A stretch of DNA of 64,000 bases from Pseudomonas sp. UYIF39 (lineage in GTDB: Bacteria > Pseudomonadota > Gammaproteobacteria > Pseudomonadales > Pseudomonadaceae): the NCBI RefSeq assembly GCF_029963765.1, contig NZ_JALBYU010000001.1, positions 372,001 to 436,000 of the forward strand, read 5' to 3'. The position numbers and the translations under genes are program-made. The notes beneath the pieces were generated by a model. The model saw nothing but the letters and a program-made list of their open reading frames with translations. It was not told the DNA's origin and ran no database searches. This document shows, in pieces, positions 26,230-33,912 of this stretch (the stretch's first letter is position 1; each line of letters starts with the position of its first letter).

Positions 26230-27240
26230 ATGAGCACCACCGCCCAGCAGACCTTGCTTGAGCACTACGTGAAAAAGATCCTCGCCGCGCCCGTGTATGA
26301 GCTCGCGGTGCGTACGCCGTTGCAGGTAGCACCGGCACTGTCCGAGGTTTTGGGTAACCAGATCCTGCTCAAGCGCGAAGACCTGCAACCGACCTTTTCC
26401 TTCAAGATCCGCGGCGCCTACAACAAACTGGTGCAGTTAAGCGATGAGCAAAAGGCACGCGGGGTAATCACCGCTTCCGCAGGTAATCATGCTCAAGGCG
26501 TGGCATTAGCGGCCCGTGAACTGGGAATTGCGGCGACCATCGTCATGCCGCGTACGACGCCGGAACTGAAGGTGCTGGGTGTGCGCAGTCGGGGCGCCGA
26601 TGCCGTGCTGCATGGCGAGAGTTTTCCGTTTGCGCTGGACTATGCACTGAACCTGGCGCGGCAAACCGGTCGCACCTTTGTCTCGCCCTACGACGACCCG
26701 GACGTGATCGCGGGGCAGGGCACCGTTGCCATGGAAATCCTGCGCCAGCATCAAGGTCAACTGGACGCGATCTTCGTCCCGGTGGGTGGTGGCGGCCTGA
26801 TCGCCGGCATCGCGGCGTACGTCAAATACCTGCGACCAGAAGTCCGCATCATCGGCGTCGAGTCGGAGCATTCCGCCTGCTTATATGCGGCATTGCAGGC
26901 CGGCGACCGAGTTGTCCTGCCAACCGTAGGTACGTTCGCCGACGGTGTGGCCGTCGCCCAGATCGGTGCGTATGGTTTCGAAGTCTGCCGGTTCTGTGTC
27001 GATGAGGTGTTGACGGTCAGCAACGACGAACTCTGCGCCGCCATCAAGAATATCTACGACGATACCCGCTCGATCACCGAACCTTCCGGTGCCTTGGCGG
27101 TGGCCGGAATCAAGAAATACGTGGCGCAGACCGGTGCCCGTGATCAGACACTGGTAGCGATCAACTCAGGCGCCAATATCAATTTCGACAGTTTGCGCCA
27201 TGTGGCCGAGCGCGCCGCATTGAGCGGCGCCCCGGCGTGA
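26230..27240 (+). CDS. ilvA: Threonine ammonia-lyase without regulatory ACT domain
   Basis: 336 aa; PLP-dependent fold type II. The Schiff-base lysine is Lys59 in FSFKIRGAY, the Asn loop is SAGNHAQGV, and the phosphate-binding glycine loop is VPVGGGGLIAG. Sequence matches the biosynthetic IlvA catalytic domain up to LRHVAERA and then stops, where full-length IlvA continues for about 170 residues of ACT-like allosteric domain. It should make 2-oxobutyrate and ammonia from threonine but lack isoleucine feedback. AGGAG lies six bases before the ATG. The upstream leader peptide and attenuator (25970..26078) would supply control at the transcript level. A role in Thr/Ser catabolism is the alternative. 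Confidence 0.88.
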   Translation: MSTTAQQTLLEHYVKKILAAPVYELAVRTPLQVAPALSEVLGNQILLKREDLQPTFSFKIRGAYNKLVQLSDEQKARGVITASAGNHAQGVALAARELGIAATIVMPRTTPELKVLGVRSRGADAVLHGESFPFALDYALNLARQTGRTFVSPYDDPDVIAGQGTVAMEILRQHQGQLDAIFVPVGGGGLIAGIAAYVKYLRPEVRIIGVESEHSACLYAALQAGDRVVLPTVGTFADGVAVAQIGAYGFEVCRFCVDEVLTVSNDELCAAIKNIYDDTRSITEPSGALAVAGIKKYVAQTGARDQTLVAINSGANINFDSLRHVAERAALSGAPA

Positions 27241-27246
27241 GCGGTG

Positions 27247-27552
27247 TCAGGCCAGCAGCGGGCGAAGGAAGGTCCGCTCATAACTGACGATAAACTTCTT
27301 CTCGACCAGCGAAGCTACGAGCGCGGTGCTTTCGGCGTCAGTCATCGCGATATGCCGGTAACTTTCGTAGTCCGCCAGCGAAGGAAAGCTGAACAGGCAG
27401 TAGGCGATATTGCTCGCGCCCTCGGAAGGCAGGAAATACCCGTGGTGCGTACCGCCCAAACGCTCGACGATGCCGAGCCAGGCTTTGGCGTAGGCTTCGA
27501 ATTCGCTGAGTTGATACGGATCGATCACATATTTGACGTGGCAGGTAATCAA
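27247..27552 (-). CDS. NIPSNAP family protein
   Basis: 101 aa ferredoxin-like alpha/beta barrel protein. The family pattern runs MITCHVKYVIDPYQLSEFEAYAK, then VERLGGTHHGYFLPSEG and FPSLADYESYRH. Bacterial members are small dimeric proteins of unknown activity, sometimes next to catabolic genes. It converges on the dehydratase gene (6-base gap) and lies 29 bases downstream of ecotin on the same strand. Confidence 0.88.
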   Translation of the reverse strand: MITCHVKYVIDPYQLSEFEAYAKAWLGIVERLGGTHHGYFLPSEGASNIAYCLFSFPSLADYESYRHIAMTDAESTALVASLVEKKFIVSYERTFLRPLLA

Positions 27553-27581
27553 AATGGCGCTCCTGTAACGGGATAGAACGG

Positions 27582-28064
27582 TTATTCCTGGACGGCGTTC
27601 TCGACCTTGCTCGACGCCGACCAGATCCGGTAGCGGACTTCGACGTCTTTGGGCACGTAGACCACGATCGGCAGTTTGCTGTTGTAGCGCAGCATGAAAC
27701 CGTCACCGACCACTGGCACGAAGTCCTTTTTACTTTTGCCGTCCGGGCAGGCCATCAGCGTACTCATCGGGCCGATGACTTTTTCCAGTCGGTAGAACGG
27801 GTAGCCCCAGCCTTCGAGGTTTTTCTCCTCGAGAATGCCGCCCAGGCGTTGGCGATTGCAGTCGACGGTCAGGGTTTTGCCCGCGAGGATTTCGACCTGG
27901 TAGCCGTCTTCCTGAGCCTGTGGGGCAAGGTGAATGACCTGGCGGGTGAAACCGCTCTCGGGCTTCGGGAACGGCGCAACCTCTTCGAGTTTCGCGGCGT
28001 GAGCGATGGTCGACAGCCCGGCAAGAATCAGCCCGACGGTAGTGATATAGGTCAAAGAACCCAT
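27582..28064 (-). CDS. eco: Ecotin, periplasmic serine-protease inhibitor
   Basis: Start at 28064 with a near-perfect AAGGAGG ribosome site; 160 aa including a signal peptide (cut near residue 23, IAHAA). Ecotin landmarks are all present: [37 protein letters not shown] and the reactive-site loop STLMACPDG with P1 Met104. The two Cys (in VDCN and MACP) form the loop disulfide. Ecotin is a dimeric broad inhibitor of trypsin-like, chymotrypsin-like and elastase-type enzymes and protects against host proteases. NIPSNAP gene follows. Confidence 0.93.
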   Translation of the reverse strand: MGSLTYITTVGLILAGLSTIAHAAKLEEVAPFPKPESGFTRQVIHLAPQAQEDGYQVEILAGKTLTVDCNRQRLGGILEEKNLEGWGYPFYRLEKVIGPMSTLMACPDGKSKKDFVPVVGDGFMLRYNSKLPIVVYVPKDVEVRYRIWSASSKVENAVQE

Positions 28065-28162
28065 GATGCCTCCTTGCTTGCGAGTGGGGTCAGCGGATAC
28101 TGATTTGATTGGCCGCATTCTTACTGGGGTGGTCGGCCAATGCAAACTTGTCGCTGGATGTA

Positions 28163-28210
28163 TGCAAATTGCAGGGGCACCATAACGCCTTTCTTGCATA
28201 TTGCAGGGGC
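28163..28210. repeat. Two 16-bp direct repeats in the eco / DUF1652 divergent region
   Basis: TGCAAATTGCAGGGGC (28163..28178) and TGCATATTGCAGGGGC (28195..28210) differ at one base and are 32 bases apart, about three helical turns, so both face the same side of the DNA. The whole 28065..28369 gap otherwise holds no gene. A shared operator for the divergent eco and DUF1652 genes is possible. Confidence 0.55.
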
Positions 28211-28369
28211 TATTTACGTGCGGTTTCGCTAAATCGTTGATTTACCGATGAGCTGCAGTGCGAAATCCAAGGCATGTTTTATGCTCAAGCTGGTCTTAAG
28301 CTGACCGGGGATTTCATTGCGTCAGTATCGATAGTTGATCGGCAGTCTCACATTAAGGAGAGGGTCGCC

Positions 28370-28639
28370 ATGTTTCTTTCTGCCTTGGAACTTCGCAATA
28401 TCATTGAAAGCAGTTTTTTGCCGAAACGTTGTCAATGCACGCTGTCGCCGGACCTGTCGATGACCGTAAAGGTGTATTCCGATCGTCAAACCAATCACCT
28501 CGATCTCATGGTGACCGGAATAAATGCCAAACAGCTAAATGGTTGCCGAGAAATCAACGACCTGATTGCCGGACTGCGCTCTGACATGCATCAGCAAACC
28601 ATTGCCCAGACTCTGCATACAGACAGAAAAGCGCTTTAA
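28370..28639 (+). CDS. DUF1652 protein
   Basis: Start at 28370 (MFLSALELRNIIESSFLP), with AAGGAGAGGG upstream; 89 aa. Matches the Pseudomonas-restricted DUF1652 pattern: a first helix LELRNIIESSFLPKRCQCTLSP, a beta hairpin MTVKVY and HLDLMVTGI, then a helix INDLIAGLRSDM. Function unknown. The 3' end overlaps the convergent membrane-protein gene by four bases. Confidence 0.85.
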   Translation: MFLSALELRNIIESSFLPKRCQCTLSPDLSMTVKVYSDRQTNHLDLMVTGINAKQLNGCREINDLIAGLRSDMHQQTIAQTLHTDRKAL

Positions 28640-29031
28640 CCCACGGTTTCGAGCTCCACCGACACGCGCTTGGTCTGGAGAAACGCCAGACCCAGCGCCA
28701 GCTCAACCACCACCGCAAGCAATATGCCCGGACCGGCATGGCCATTGAGCCATTCGCCGAAGCCCAGTGCTGCCAGCCCCCAGCAGCCGACCATGAAACC
28801 ATTGGTCAGCGCATGGCGGGTGATCGAAGGCGACTCGTTTCGAACCAGATAAAACATCACGCCCAATGCCGCGAACAGCATTGCGCTGCGCCGCGCGACA
28901 ACGCCCACCGCCAACGAGTACTCGATACTCCAGATTGACAGCAACCTGTCCGGCATCAAACCCCAGACCAGGGCCAACAGAAAACACAGCGCGGCGGTAA
29001 AAGTCGACAAGGTACGAAACGATAACTGCAT
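28636..29031 (-). CDS. Four-helix membrane protein of unknown function
   Basis: I chose the ATG at 29031 (MQLSFRTLSTFTAALCFLLAL), with AAGGA eight bases upstream; 131 aa. Four hydrophobic segments at about 8-27, 43-62, 76-92 and 98-115; short loops. DUF4345-like topology, but I cannot confirm the family. It is a lone gene facing DUF1652. Confidence 0.72.
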   Translation of the reverse strand: MQLSFRTLSTFTAALCFLLALVWGLMPDRLLSIWSIEYSLAVGVVARRSAMLFAALGVMFYLVRNESPSITRHALTNGFMVGCWGLAALGFGEWLNGHAGPGILLAVVVELALGLAFLQTKRVSVELETVG

Positions 29032-29122
29032 GGCGAATCCTTGCGGCAGTGGGGAGAGGCGCTGAGCATAGCGCCAGAACCCCTCACAGGAATACCGCAA
29101 AGTATTGAATCAGACCTTTCCG

Positions 29123-29392
29123 TCAGTTTTGATAACTGCAAGCGTCGGAAAGCTTCCGATAGGAGATTTCCGCAGGCTTGCCCGAGGTGCTGTCGATGTA
29201 CTTCATGTCGGCTGTGACCACTTTGCAGTCCAGCGTCGACGGTTCGGTCAAGGTGATGACCTTGCCCACGTGCAGCGGCATGCCGTAGTGATAGGGCACG
29301 GCCTGGGAGGATGAAGTGTCATTGGCCTGAGCCAGACCGGCAAACGCGGTGCAGGCGAGGGCGGTGGTGATCAGCAAGGTGCGCATGTTCAT
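29123..29392 (-). CDS. DUF2790 secreted protein
   Basis: Start at 29392 (MNMRTLLITTALACTAFAG) with GGAG seven bases upstream; 89 aa. Signal peptide cut near residue 23 (AQAND). The mature protein is typical of Pseudomonas DUF2790: VPYHYGMPLHVGKVITL, CKVVTADMKYIDSTSGKPAEISYRKLSDAC, with one Cys pair. Family members are often induced by metals or stress, but the function is not known. Confidence 0.85.
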   Translation of the reverse strand: MNMRTLLITTALACTAFAGLAQANDTSSSQAVPYHYGMPLHVGKVITLTEPSTLDCKVVTADMKYIDSTSGKPAEISYRKLSDACSYQN

Positions 29393-29901
29393 GAACGATC
29401 TCCGATGCAGGCTTAATGTCAGCTCGACGTTTAGGCGTCGAACCTGCCGCACTGGGCGTCAGAGAACTCTGAGGGCGTGCGGTCCAGTAAAGTTTTGGAC
29501 CGCGGGGTTAAGCGATGGTTAACCCGACTGAATGCCGCCTGTCGTGAGGAGGTTTCTGACAGAGGTTTCATGTAGGTAAAAAAACTGAGGGAGGTTCGGC
29601 CCGTTCCTACACGGTCGGACTCTTTGTCGTCTTTCGCCGGCAAGCTACCAGCGTTTACTGTTTGACCTCGCTGCAAAATCAGCGAGCAGGTTTGGTCACC
29701 TGATATCCCGCATACATATGTGCCATCATTCGCCCCGCGGACATCTTTGTCTTCGTTGTGCGTTGTTATGGCGGCTGTGTGCTGGACGCCTTCGGGCGAG
29801 CCGATTTGCGGGTTATCGGTTGACCAAGCCTGTACACAGTCCGCCTCCCATCGTTTGGTCACGGTGCTGGCGGTTACTTAACTGACGTTCGAGTAATCCT
29901 A
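29393..29901. other. Gene-poor stretch with several short hairpins
   Basis: No credible coding sequence. Three perfect 7-bp hairpins are visible: 29480..29502 (CGGTCCA / TGGACCG), 29505..29525 (GGGTTAA / TTAACCC) and 29667..29686 (CTCGCTG / CAGCGAG). A minus-strand frame of 143 codons (29431..29862) has no family features and no ribosome site worth noting. The region may be a long 5' leader of the DUF3077 gene or an unrecognised RNA. Confidence 0.4.
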
Positions 29902-30198
29902 ATGACAACGTTTAATCCGTTTCCTGATCGTTATCGTTCAATCAAAAGTAGCGTTACCGACTCAAACCCCATGGTCATCGATACAGAGGCCAATCCCCAA
30001 GACATTCTCGAAGCCACTTTACAGCGTGTCCGAGCCGCCAGCCACTTGCTTGAAACGCTCCATTGCCAGTGTTTCAAGAACGGTGATGTTCAAGACATTC
30101 CGCACATTACTCATGCGCTTTATCTGCTTACGCAGGATGGGTGCGATTTGCTGCTGGTTGCGCAGCAGCAGATGATGGGGTGGAAGGCGCCGGTCTGA
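29902..30198 (+). CDS. DUF3077 protein
   Basis: 98 aa from the ATG at 29902 (weak ribosome site); an internal ATG at 29971 (MVIDTEANPQD) is an alternative start. The C-terminal two-thirds are the DUF3077 helical pair: DILEATLQRVRAASHLLETLHC and HITHALYLLTQDGCDLLLVAQQ. This is a small Pseudomonas family of unknown function. It ends just before the very stable bidirectional terminator 30208..30253. Confidence 0.8.
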   Translation: MTTFNPFPDRYRSIKSSVTDSNPMVIDTEANPQDILEATLQRVRAASHLLETLHCQCFKNGDVQDIPHITHALYLLTQDGCDLLLVAQQQMMGWKAPV

Positions 30199-30207
30199 CG
30201 CCACACT

Positions 30208-30253
30208 TTCACAAACAAGCCAGGCTCTTGTGGGAGCCTGGCTTGTTTGTGAA
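30208..30253. terminator. Bidirectional hairpin between DUF3077 and the T6SS effector gene
   Basis: Perfect 20-bp stem with a 6-base loop (core AAGCCAGGCTC / GAGCCTGGCTT). It separates the convergent DUF3077 gene and the minus-strand effector gene. The arms end in mixed T/A sequence rather than a long T-run. Confidence 0.75.
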
Positions 30254-30263
30254 CTGTGCAGAG

Positions 30264-32051
30264 TCAGCCTTTGATCTGCTCCAGGTAATCCGGAGCCATA
30301 CCTTTGGTTTTGGTGAGATCGGGGCTGTCGAACTCTCGCACCAGGAAGTACTTGATGGTGGTTTGAGTTTGCGGCATCTGACTCATCATGAACTGGTCGT
30401 TGAGGTACAGCTCAAGCAAGTCCTCGATATCGAAGCTCAAATTTTTGGGCTTGGGCGCGAACCATTCATCCAGCAGCGCCTTTTCCGGTGGAGAGGCAAA
30501 TCCCGTACGCAACCGCCAGGCCTCGCGGTCTACCTGCTCGAGCCATCCCAGGTCAGCACGAAGACCGGCCTTTCTCTCGCGCGTTTGTTTCAGTGCATTG
30601 TCACGCTTGGCAGCCTGAGCCTCGGTTTCGCTGCCCATGCCTAGCATCCGTTTCAGCGAGCCTTGGTCGCCAAGAATGGGGCGCTCAAGGCGCTCCTCCT
30701 CGTCGCTATAAGCTCGGTGTTGCTCGCTGTAGATTTCCCAAAGCCCGCGCAGGCGCTGGATGTATAGGCGGCGGTGGGCAAGAAAGGATTCGGCGGACAC
30801 CTTTTGATTGCCTGCCTTGCTCATGTAGCGCTTGCTGGCATCGAGGGCACTGGTGCCGTTGATGTGGTCATTTAGTTCGAATAGCTTGGAGATCTTAACC
30901 CCTATATCCGGAAGCTTCTCCATTTCCGGGAATGGAACGCCTGCTCGAAACGCTGCACGATACATCTCGTGCAAACTTGCCAGATGCAGTTCACGACTGT
31001 GGAGAGAGTCTTCCTTTTTCAGGCCGCCGCCTACATCGTAGCTCGTACCGGGTACCAGCCGCTCTTCCCAACGTGGAGTAAGCGAGCCAGTGCCGATCAG
31101 ACGGGAACGCCGGACACTTCTGCACTCATGCGCAGCTACCAAATGTAGTGCGGCCTTAACTGGACCGGGGAGGCACTCACCATCATCTACATCATTCGTG
31201 AACGGCAACAGGAAGTCGCGCACGACGGAAGCTTCCATGCTTCGATCCACTGCGTCGAATAGACCTGCGAATACCACCTCCAGAGTGGCGTCTTTGTAGG
31301 TATTGGTACCTGGATCGCATTCTTCAAACAGTTTATGCGCGAAAGCCCGGGCCAGCGTAGCGCCATAGTCGTAACCGAACACAGATACCGAGATCCGCTT
31401 GATTGGAACAGAGCTGGTCTTGCTTATCTCGTCAACTAGCTTTTCGAATCGATCCCACGCAGCCTCAAGTCTTGTGTCTACACCCGTTTTGAGAAGATCG
31501 GCCACTAACTCGTTGTCTCGAACGATGGGAACAGCCTCGATAGACGCCTTGGCCGCAGCGTTCAGTGCAGAGGCAACCGCGTTTTTGAGTTTCAGATTAT
31601 GAACCAGGCGTTCCCACCAGTTTTTGCCAGTCAGAATGTCCTTGCCTGCTTCCAATGCGGTGTCTGTAGCGGTGTCCTTTGGTAGCTCAGAAATATCGTC
31701 TTTGGTTTTATTGATGGCTCCTTTTAGACCAGACGCCGGCGTTTCAGCACCGGTGCCCAATGTGTCATCGAAGGGGGCGCCCAGGCCGGAAATGTAAAAC
31801 TTCTGAAACTGCCTGACTGGATCGGGAGGAGGAGTTGTTTGGTCATAAGGGTGGGCCAAAAATAATCGACCCACATTGCTCAGCCGATCCTCTCGTAAGT
31901 CATCCTCGAGGTTGCGGCTAAAACCATCGAAAAAGAAACCAATATGCAATGACGCGTTGCAGGGTAGCGCCGCAGTATTTTTGGTTCCGGCTGCTGCACT
32001 TGAGCGAGCGCTGATTGCTTGGGCGTTGTCGAGATTGGCCGGACTACTCAT
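30264..32051 (-). CDS. DUF2235/Tle1-like T6SS effector lacking the catalytic Ser and His
   Basis: 595 aa; ATGA overlap with the DUF3304 gene before it. Landmarks align with the Tle1 domain of the neighbouring VgrG-Tle1 protein. HIGFFFDGFSRN (36-47) corresponds to VGMFFDGTGNN. SVFGYDYGATLARAF (223-237) corresponds to the nucleophile elbow IFGFSRGSAAARDF. AGLFDAVD (262-269) corresponds to GVYDTVA. VPGTSYDVGGG (333-343) corresponds to LPGVHSDLGGG. The nucleophile Ser is Asp228 here and the His is Ser337; only the acid Asp266 is kept. It has a 50-residue N-terminal extension and a charged helical C-terminal half. Context (VgrG, DUF4123 adaptor, DUF3304 pair) marks it as the cargo of VgrG 33909..36002. 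Whether it is an enzyme is open. Confidence 0.8.
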   Translation of the reverse strand: MSSPANLDNAQAISARSSAAAGTKNTAALPCNASLHIGFFFDGFSRNLEDDLREDRLSNVGRLFLAHPYDQTTPPPDPVRQFQKFYISGLGAPFDDTLGTGAETPASGLKGAINKTKDDISELPKDTATDTALEAGKDILTGKNWWERLVHNLKLKNAVASALNAAAKASIEAVPIVRDNELVADLLKTGVDTRLEAAWDRFEKLVDEISKTSSVPIKRISVSVFGYDYGATLARAFAHKLFEECDPGTNTYKDATLEVVFAGLFDAVDRSMEASVVRDFLLPFTNDVDDGECLPGPVKAALHLVAAHECRSVRRSRLIGTGSLTPRWEERLVPGTSYDVGGGLKKEDSLHSRELHLASLHEMYRAAFRAGVPFPEMEKLPDIGVKISKLFELNDHINGTSALDASKRYMSKAGNQKVSAESFLAHRRLYIQRLRGLWEIYSEQHRAYSDEEERLERPILGDQGSLKRMLGMGSETEAQAAKRDNALKQTRERKAGLRADLGWLEQVDREAWRLRTGFASPPEKALLDEWFAPKPKNLSFDIEDLLELYLNDQFMMSQMPQTQTTIKYFLVREFDSPDLTKTKGMAPDYLEQIKG

Positions 32052-32530
32052 AGACGACTTCCTTGTTCATTAATGTTGTCACCGGCGGGAACTCCGTTCG
32101 GGTAGTGCAACGGACTCAGCATCGTTGAGGCCCATATCAACTCGATACGATTATCGGGAAAAAAATACACATGCAACGTATCGTCGCCCGATTTGCGCGG
32201 AGGCATGGGGACCGTTATTTCATGACGCTCTTCTACCGCTCCCTCTAACTGCTGTTTACGTGTCATATCGAGGATCCAGACAACCTTCGCGACTGATCCA
32301 TCCAAACGCCAACAGCAGGTGACGCCGCCGTTTCCACCCCAGTTATCATTGACCCAGTAACTAAACACGGGTCGATCCGTATAGTTGTGGGACATTAATG
32401 CTGCACCTGGCGTGCGGAATAGTTTGTAAAGATAAAAACCCAAGGCAGGTGCCAGCAGAATCAGAACGGTAATGATCAGGATGCGCCGGTTCCATCGAGG
32501 TTGCCGAGACGTATTCATTGTCAGGCTCAT
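32048..32530 (-). CDS. DUF3304 membrane-anchored protein, likely effector immunity or accessory
   Basis: Start at 32530 (MSLTMNTSRQPRWNRR), with AAGGAA nine bases upstream and matching the start of the paralogue; 160 aa. A single membrane helix (IITVLILLAPALGFYLYKLF, about 20-40) is followed by a periplasmic domain with the DUF3304 pattern: SHNYTDRPVFSYWVNDNWGGN, a CC pair (VTCCWRL), DDTLHVYFFPD and IELIWAS. DUF3304 proteins recur beside DUF2235-type T6SS effectors, consistent with immunity. The stop overlaps the effector start (ATGA), so the two are translated together. Confidence 0.8.
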   Translation of the reverse strand: MSLTMNTSRQPRWNRRILIITVLILLAPALGFYLYKLFRTPGAALMSHNYTDRPVFSYWVNDNWGGNGGVTCCWRLDGSVAKVVWILDMTRKQQLEGAVEERHEITVPMPPRKSGDDTLHVYFFPDNRIELIWASTMLSPLHYPNGVPAGDNINEQGSRL

Positions 32531-32668
32531 GCGGAGAAGTTCCTTGTGCATCGAAATCGGTCAAGGATAAGTGTGCCAGTCATTAGCGACTTCCTTCTGC
32601 ATTAGGTGCTGGGTCAGCGAGTGAAGAGGTTTGAAATAGCAATGGGCTTTGCATCGTAGAAGCCCAGA

Positions 32669-33076
32669 TTAATTGAATCTTGCTGTGTGGAAAAAAACAT
32701 GCAGTGTGTCATCGCCAGTTTTGCGTTCTGGCATCTGCACTTCTATTTCATGGCGTTCAATTTTCATTCCTTGATTTTCTTGAGCTTGAGACATACTTAG
32801 AATCCAGACAACTTTCGCTTTAGACGCGTCTATATTCTGGCAGCACATCACGCCCCCACCACCCATTACGGCGAGATTACCTCCCCAAAAATCATTTACC
32901 CAAAAGCTTCCTATTGGTCTGTCTGTGTAGTTATGCGAGATCAACGCGGCACCAAGTGTACGCAGTACTCCATAAAGATAGGAGCCAATAGTAGGAAGTA
33001 GAAGAACTAAAAAACCAATGACAAGACTGCGACGACACCAACGGCGTTGCGCAGGTGAGTCAAGCGTAATGCTCAT
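32669..33076 (-). CDS. Second DUF3304 protein, frameshifted at its C-terminus
   Basis: Start at 33076 (MSITLDSPAQRRWCRR), ATGA-coupled to the DUF4123 gene. As read, it encodes 135 aa with a membrane helix (VIGFLVLLLPTIGSYLYGVL), SHNYTDRPIGSFWVNDFWGGN, the CC pair (VMCCQNI) and DDTLHVFF, then ends abruptly with HTARFN. The break falls at a run of seven T (minus strand, 32692..32698). One more base there would restore PHSKIQLIWASTMQSPL, matching the paralogue's tail, and would extend the protein to a TAA at 32583..32585. This is therefore a homopolymer frameshift: a mutation, a phase-variable tract, or a sequencing error. Confidence 0.75.
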   Translation of the reverse strand: MSITLDSPAQRRWCRRSLVIGFLVLLLPTIGSYLYGVLRTLGAALISHNYTDRPIGSFWVNDFWGGNLAVMGGGGVMCCQNIDASKAKVVWILSMSQAQENQGMKIERHEIEVQMPERKTGDDTLHVFFHTARFN

Positions 33077-33912
33077 TCCGAAAGCTGCCTCATCGCGATC
33101 CCCAGCGGCAGCTTCTCGTCGCGAACAAGGTCTTTCGCCTGCGGCCACTGTGGCCAGGTCGCCGGAAACTCATGGTCCATCAACTGAAGGGTAGCGAACA
33201 GGCTGACGTCTTCAGACTCTTCAAACCCTTCGTCTCGACCGGTAGCCAAGGCCTGTTTGACTTGTGTCAGGCGGTCGTCATGGCAGGTGCTGGTAAAGAC
33301 TTCCGGTGCGGATTTTTCGAGTTCGGTGGTCAGGCTATAGGCCAGCGGATCTACTTCCATGGCTTTCCACAGATCGGCATCCAGGGTTATCGGCTGGTAA
33401 TCCGTGGGCTGTTCAAACCCTGAACCTTTCAAACACTGCCAATCAACGTTGGTGGTTGGTAACCACCACTCGTGCATTGGGCCGAATAGCCATGGGTGCC
33501 AAGGCATGTCGTTGCGGGCGTAAAGCAGGGGGAGCACTTCGGGGGCGTAACTGCGTATCAGCAACACTTCGCCCGCGTCGTTTTTGGCCAGCAATGCATC
33601 GCTCAGATGTGTCGCGAGCTTGTCGGGGGGGCAATGGGTCCGTATCCAGCCCGTCACCGCTTCGCAGCCGGTGAAGTATTCGTGCGCCAGAAACGCCTCG
33701 AAGTCCAGATGGCTGACATCAAGAAGCCATGGACCATGATTGCGCAGTTCTGCGAACTCGGGTTGCAGCATCAGGGGGCGACGAGTGAAGTCGGACTGTA
33801 GAAGCTGCAAGCGTTTCTGGTCGGGTAGCAGGCCCACCTCAACAATAGCGAAACATGACTGGTTGCTTTGCCTGGCTTCGCTCCACGCCTGTGCGCATGT
33901 ATCGAGACTCAT
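33073..33912 (-). CDS. DUF4123 adaptor/chaperone for T6SS effector loading
   Basis: 279 aa. The DUF4123 fold is visible from the start: CFAIVEVGLLPDQKRLQLLQ, then WLLDVSHLDFEAFL, LLIRSYAPEVLPLLYARND, and GPMHEWWLPTTNVDWQ. DUF4123 proteins (Tap/TEC) bind a specific effector and hand it to the C-terminal tail of the cognate VgrG. It overlaps the vgrG stop (ATGA) and the next DUF3304 start (ATGA), so the module is one tightly coupled unit. Confidence 0.92.
   Translation of the reverse strand: MSLDTCAQAWSEARQSNQSCFAIVEVGLLPDQKRLQLLQSDFTRRPLMLQPEFAELRNHGPWLLDVSHLDFEAFLAHEYFTGCEAVTGWIRTHCPPDKLATHLSDALLAKNDAGEVLLIRSYAPEVLPLLYARNDMPWHPWLFGPMHEWWLPTTNVDWQCLKGSGFEQPTDYQPITLDADLWKAMEVDPLAYSLTTELEKSAPEVFTSTCHDDRLTQVKQALATGRDEGFEESEDVSLFATLQLMDHEFPATWPQWPQAKDLVRDEKLPLGIAMRQLSE

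Noticed and set aside
29431..29862. 143-codon minus-strand open frame upstream of the DUF2790 gene
   Set aside because: No ribosome site, no recognisable features, odd composition and overlap with hairpins; described as a non-coding stretch instead.
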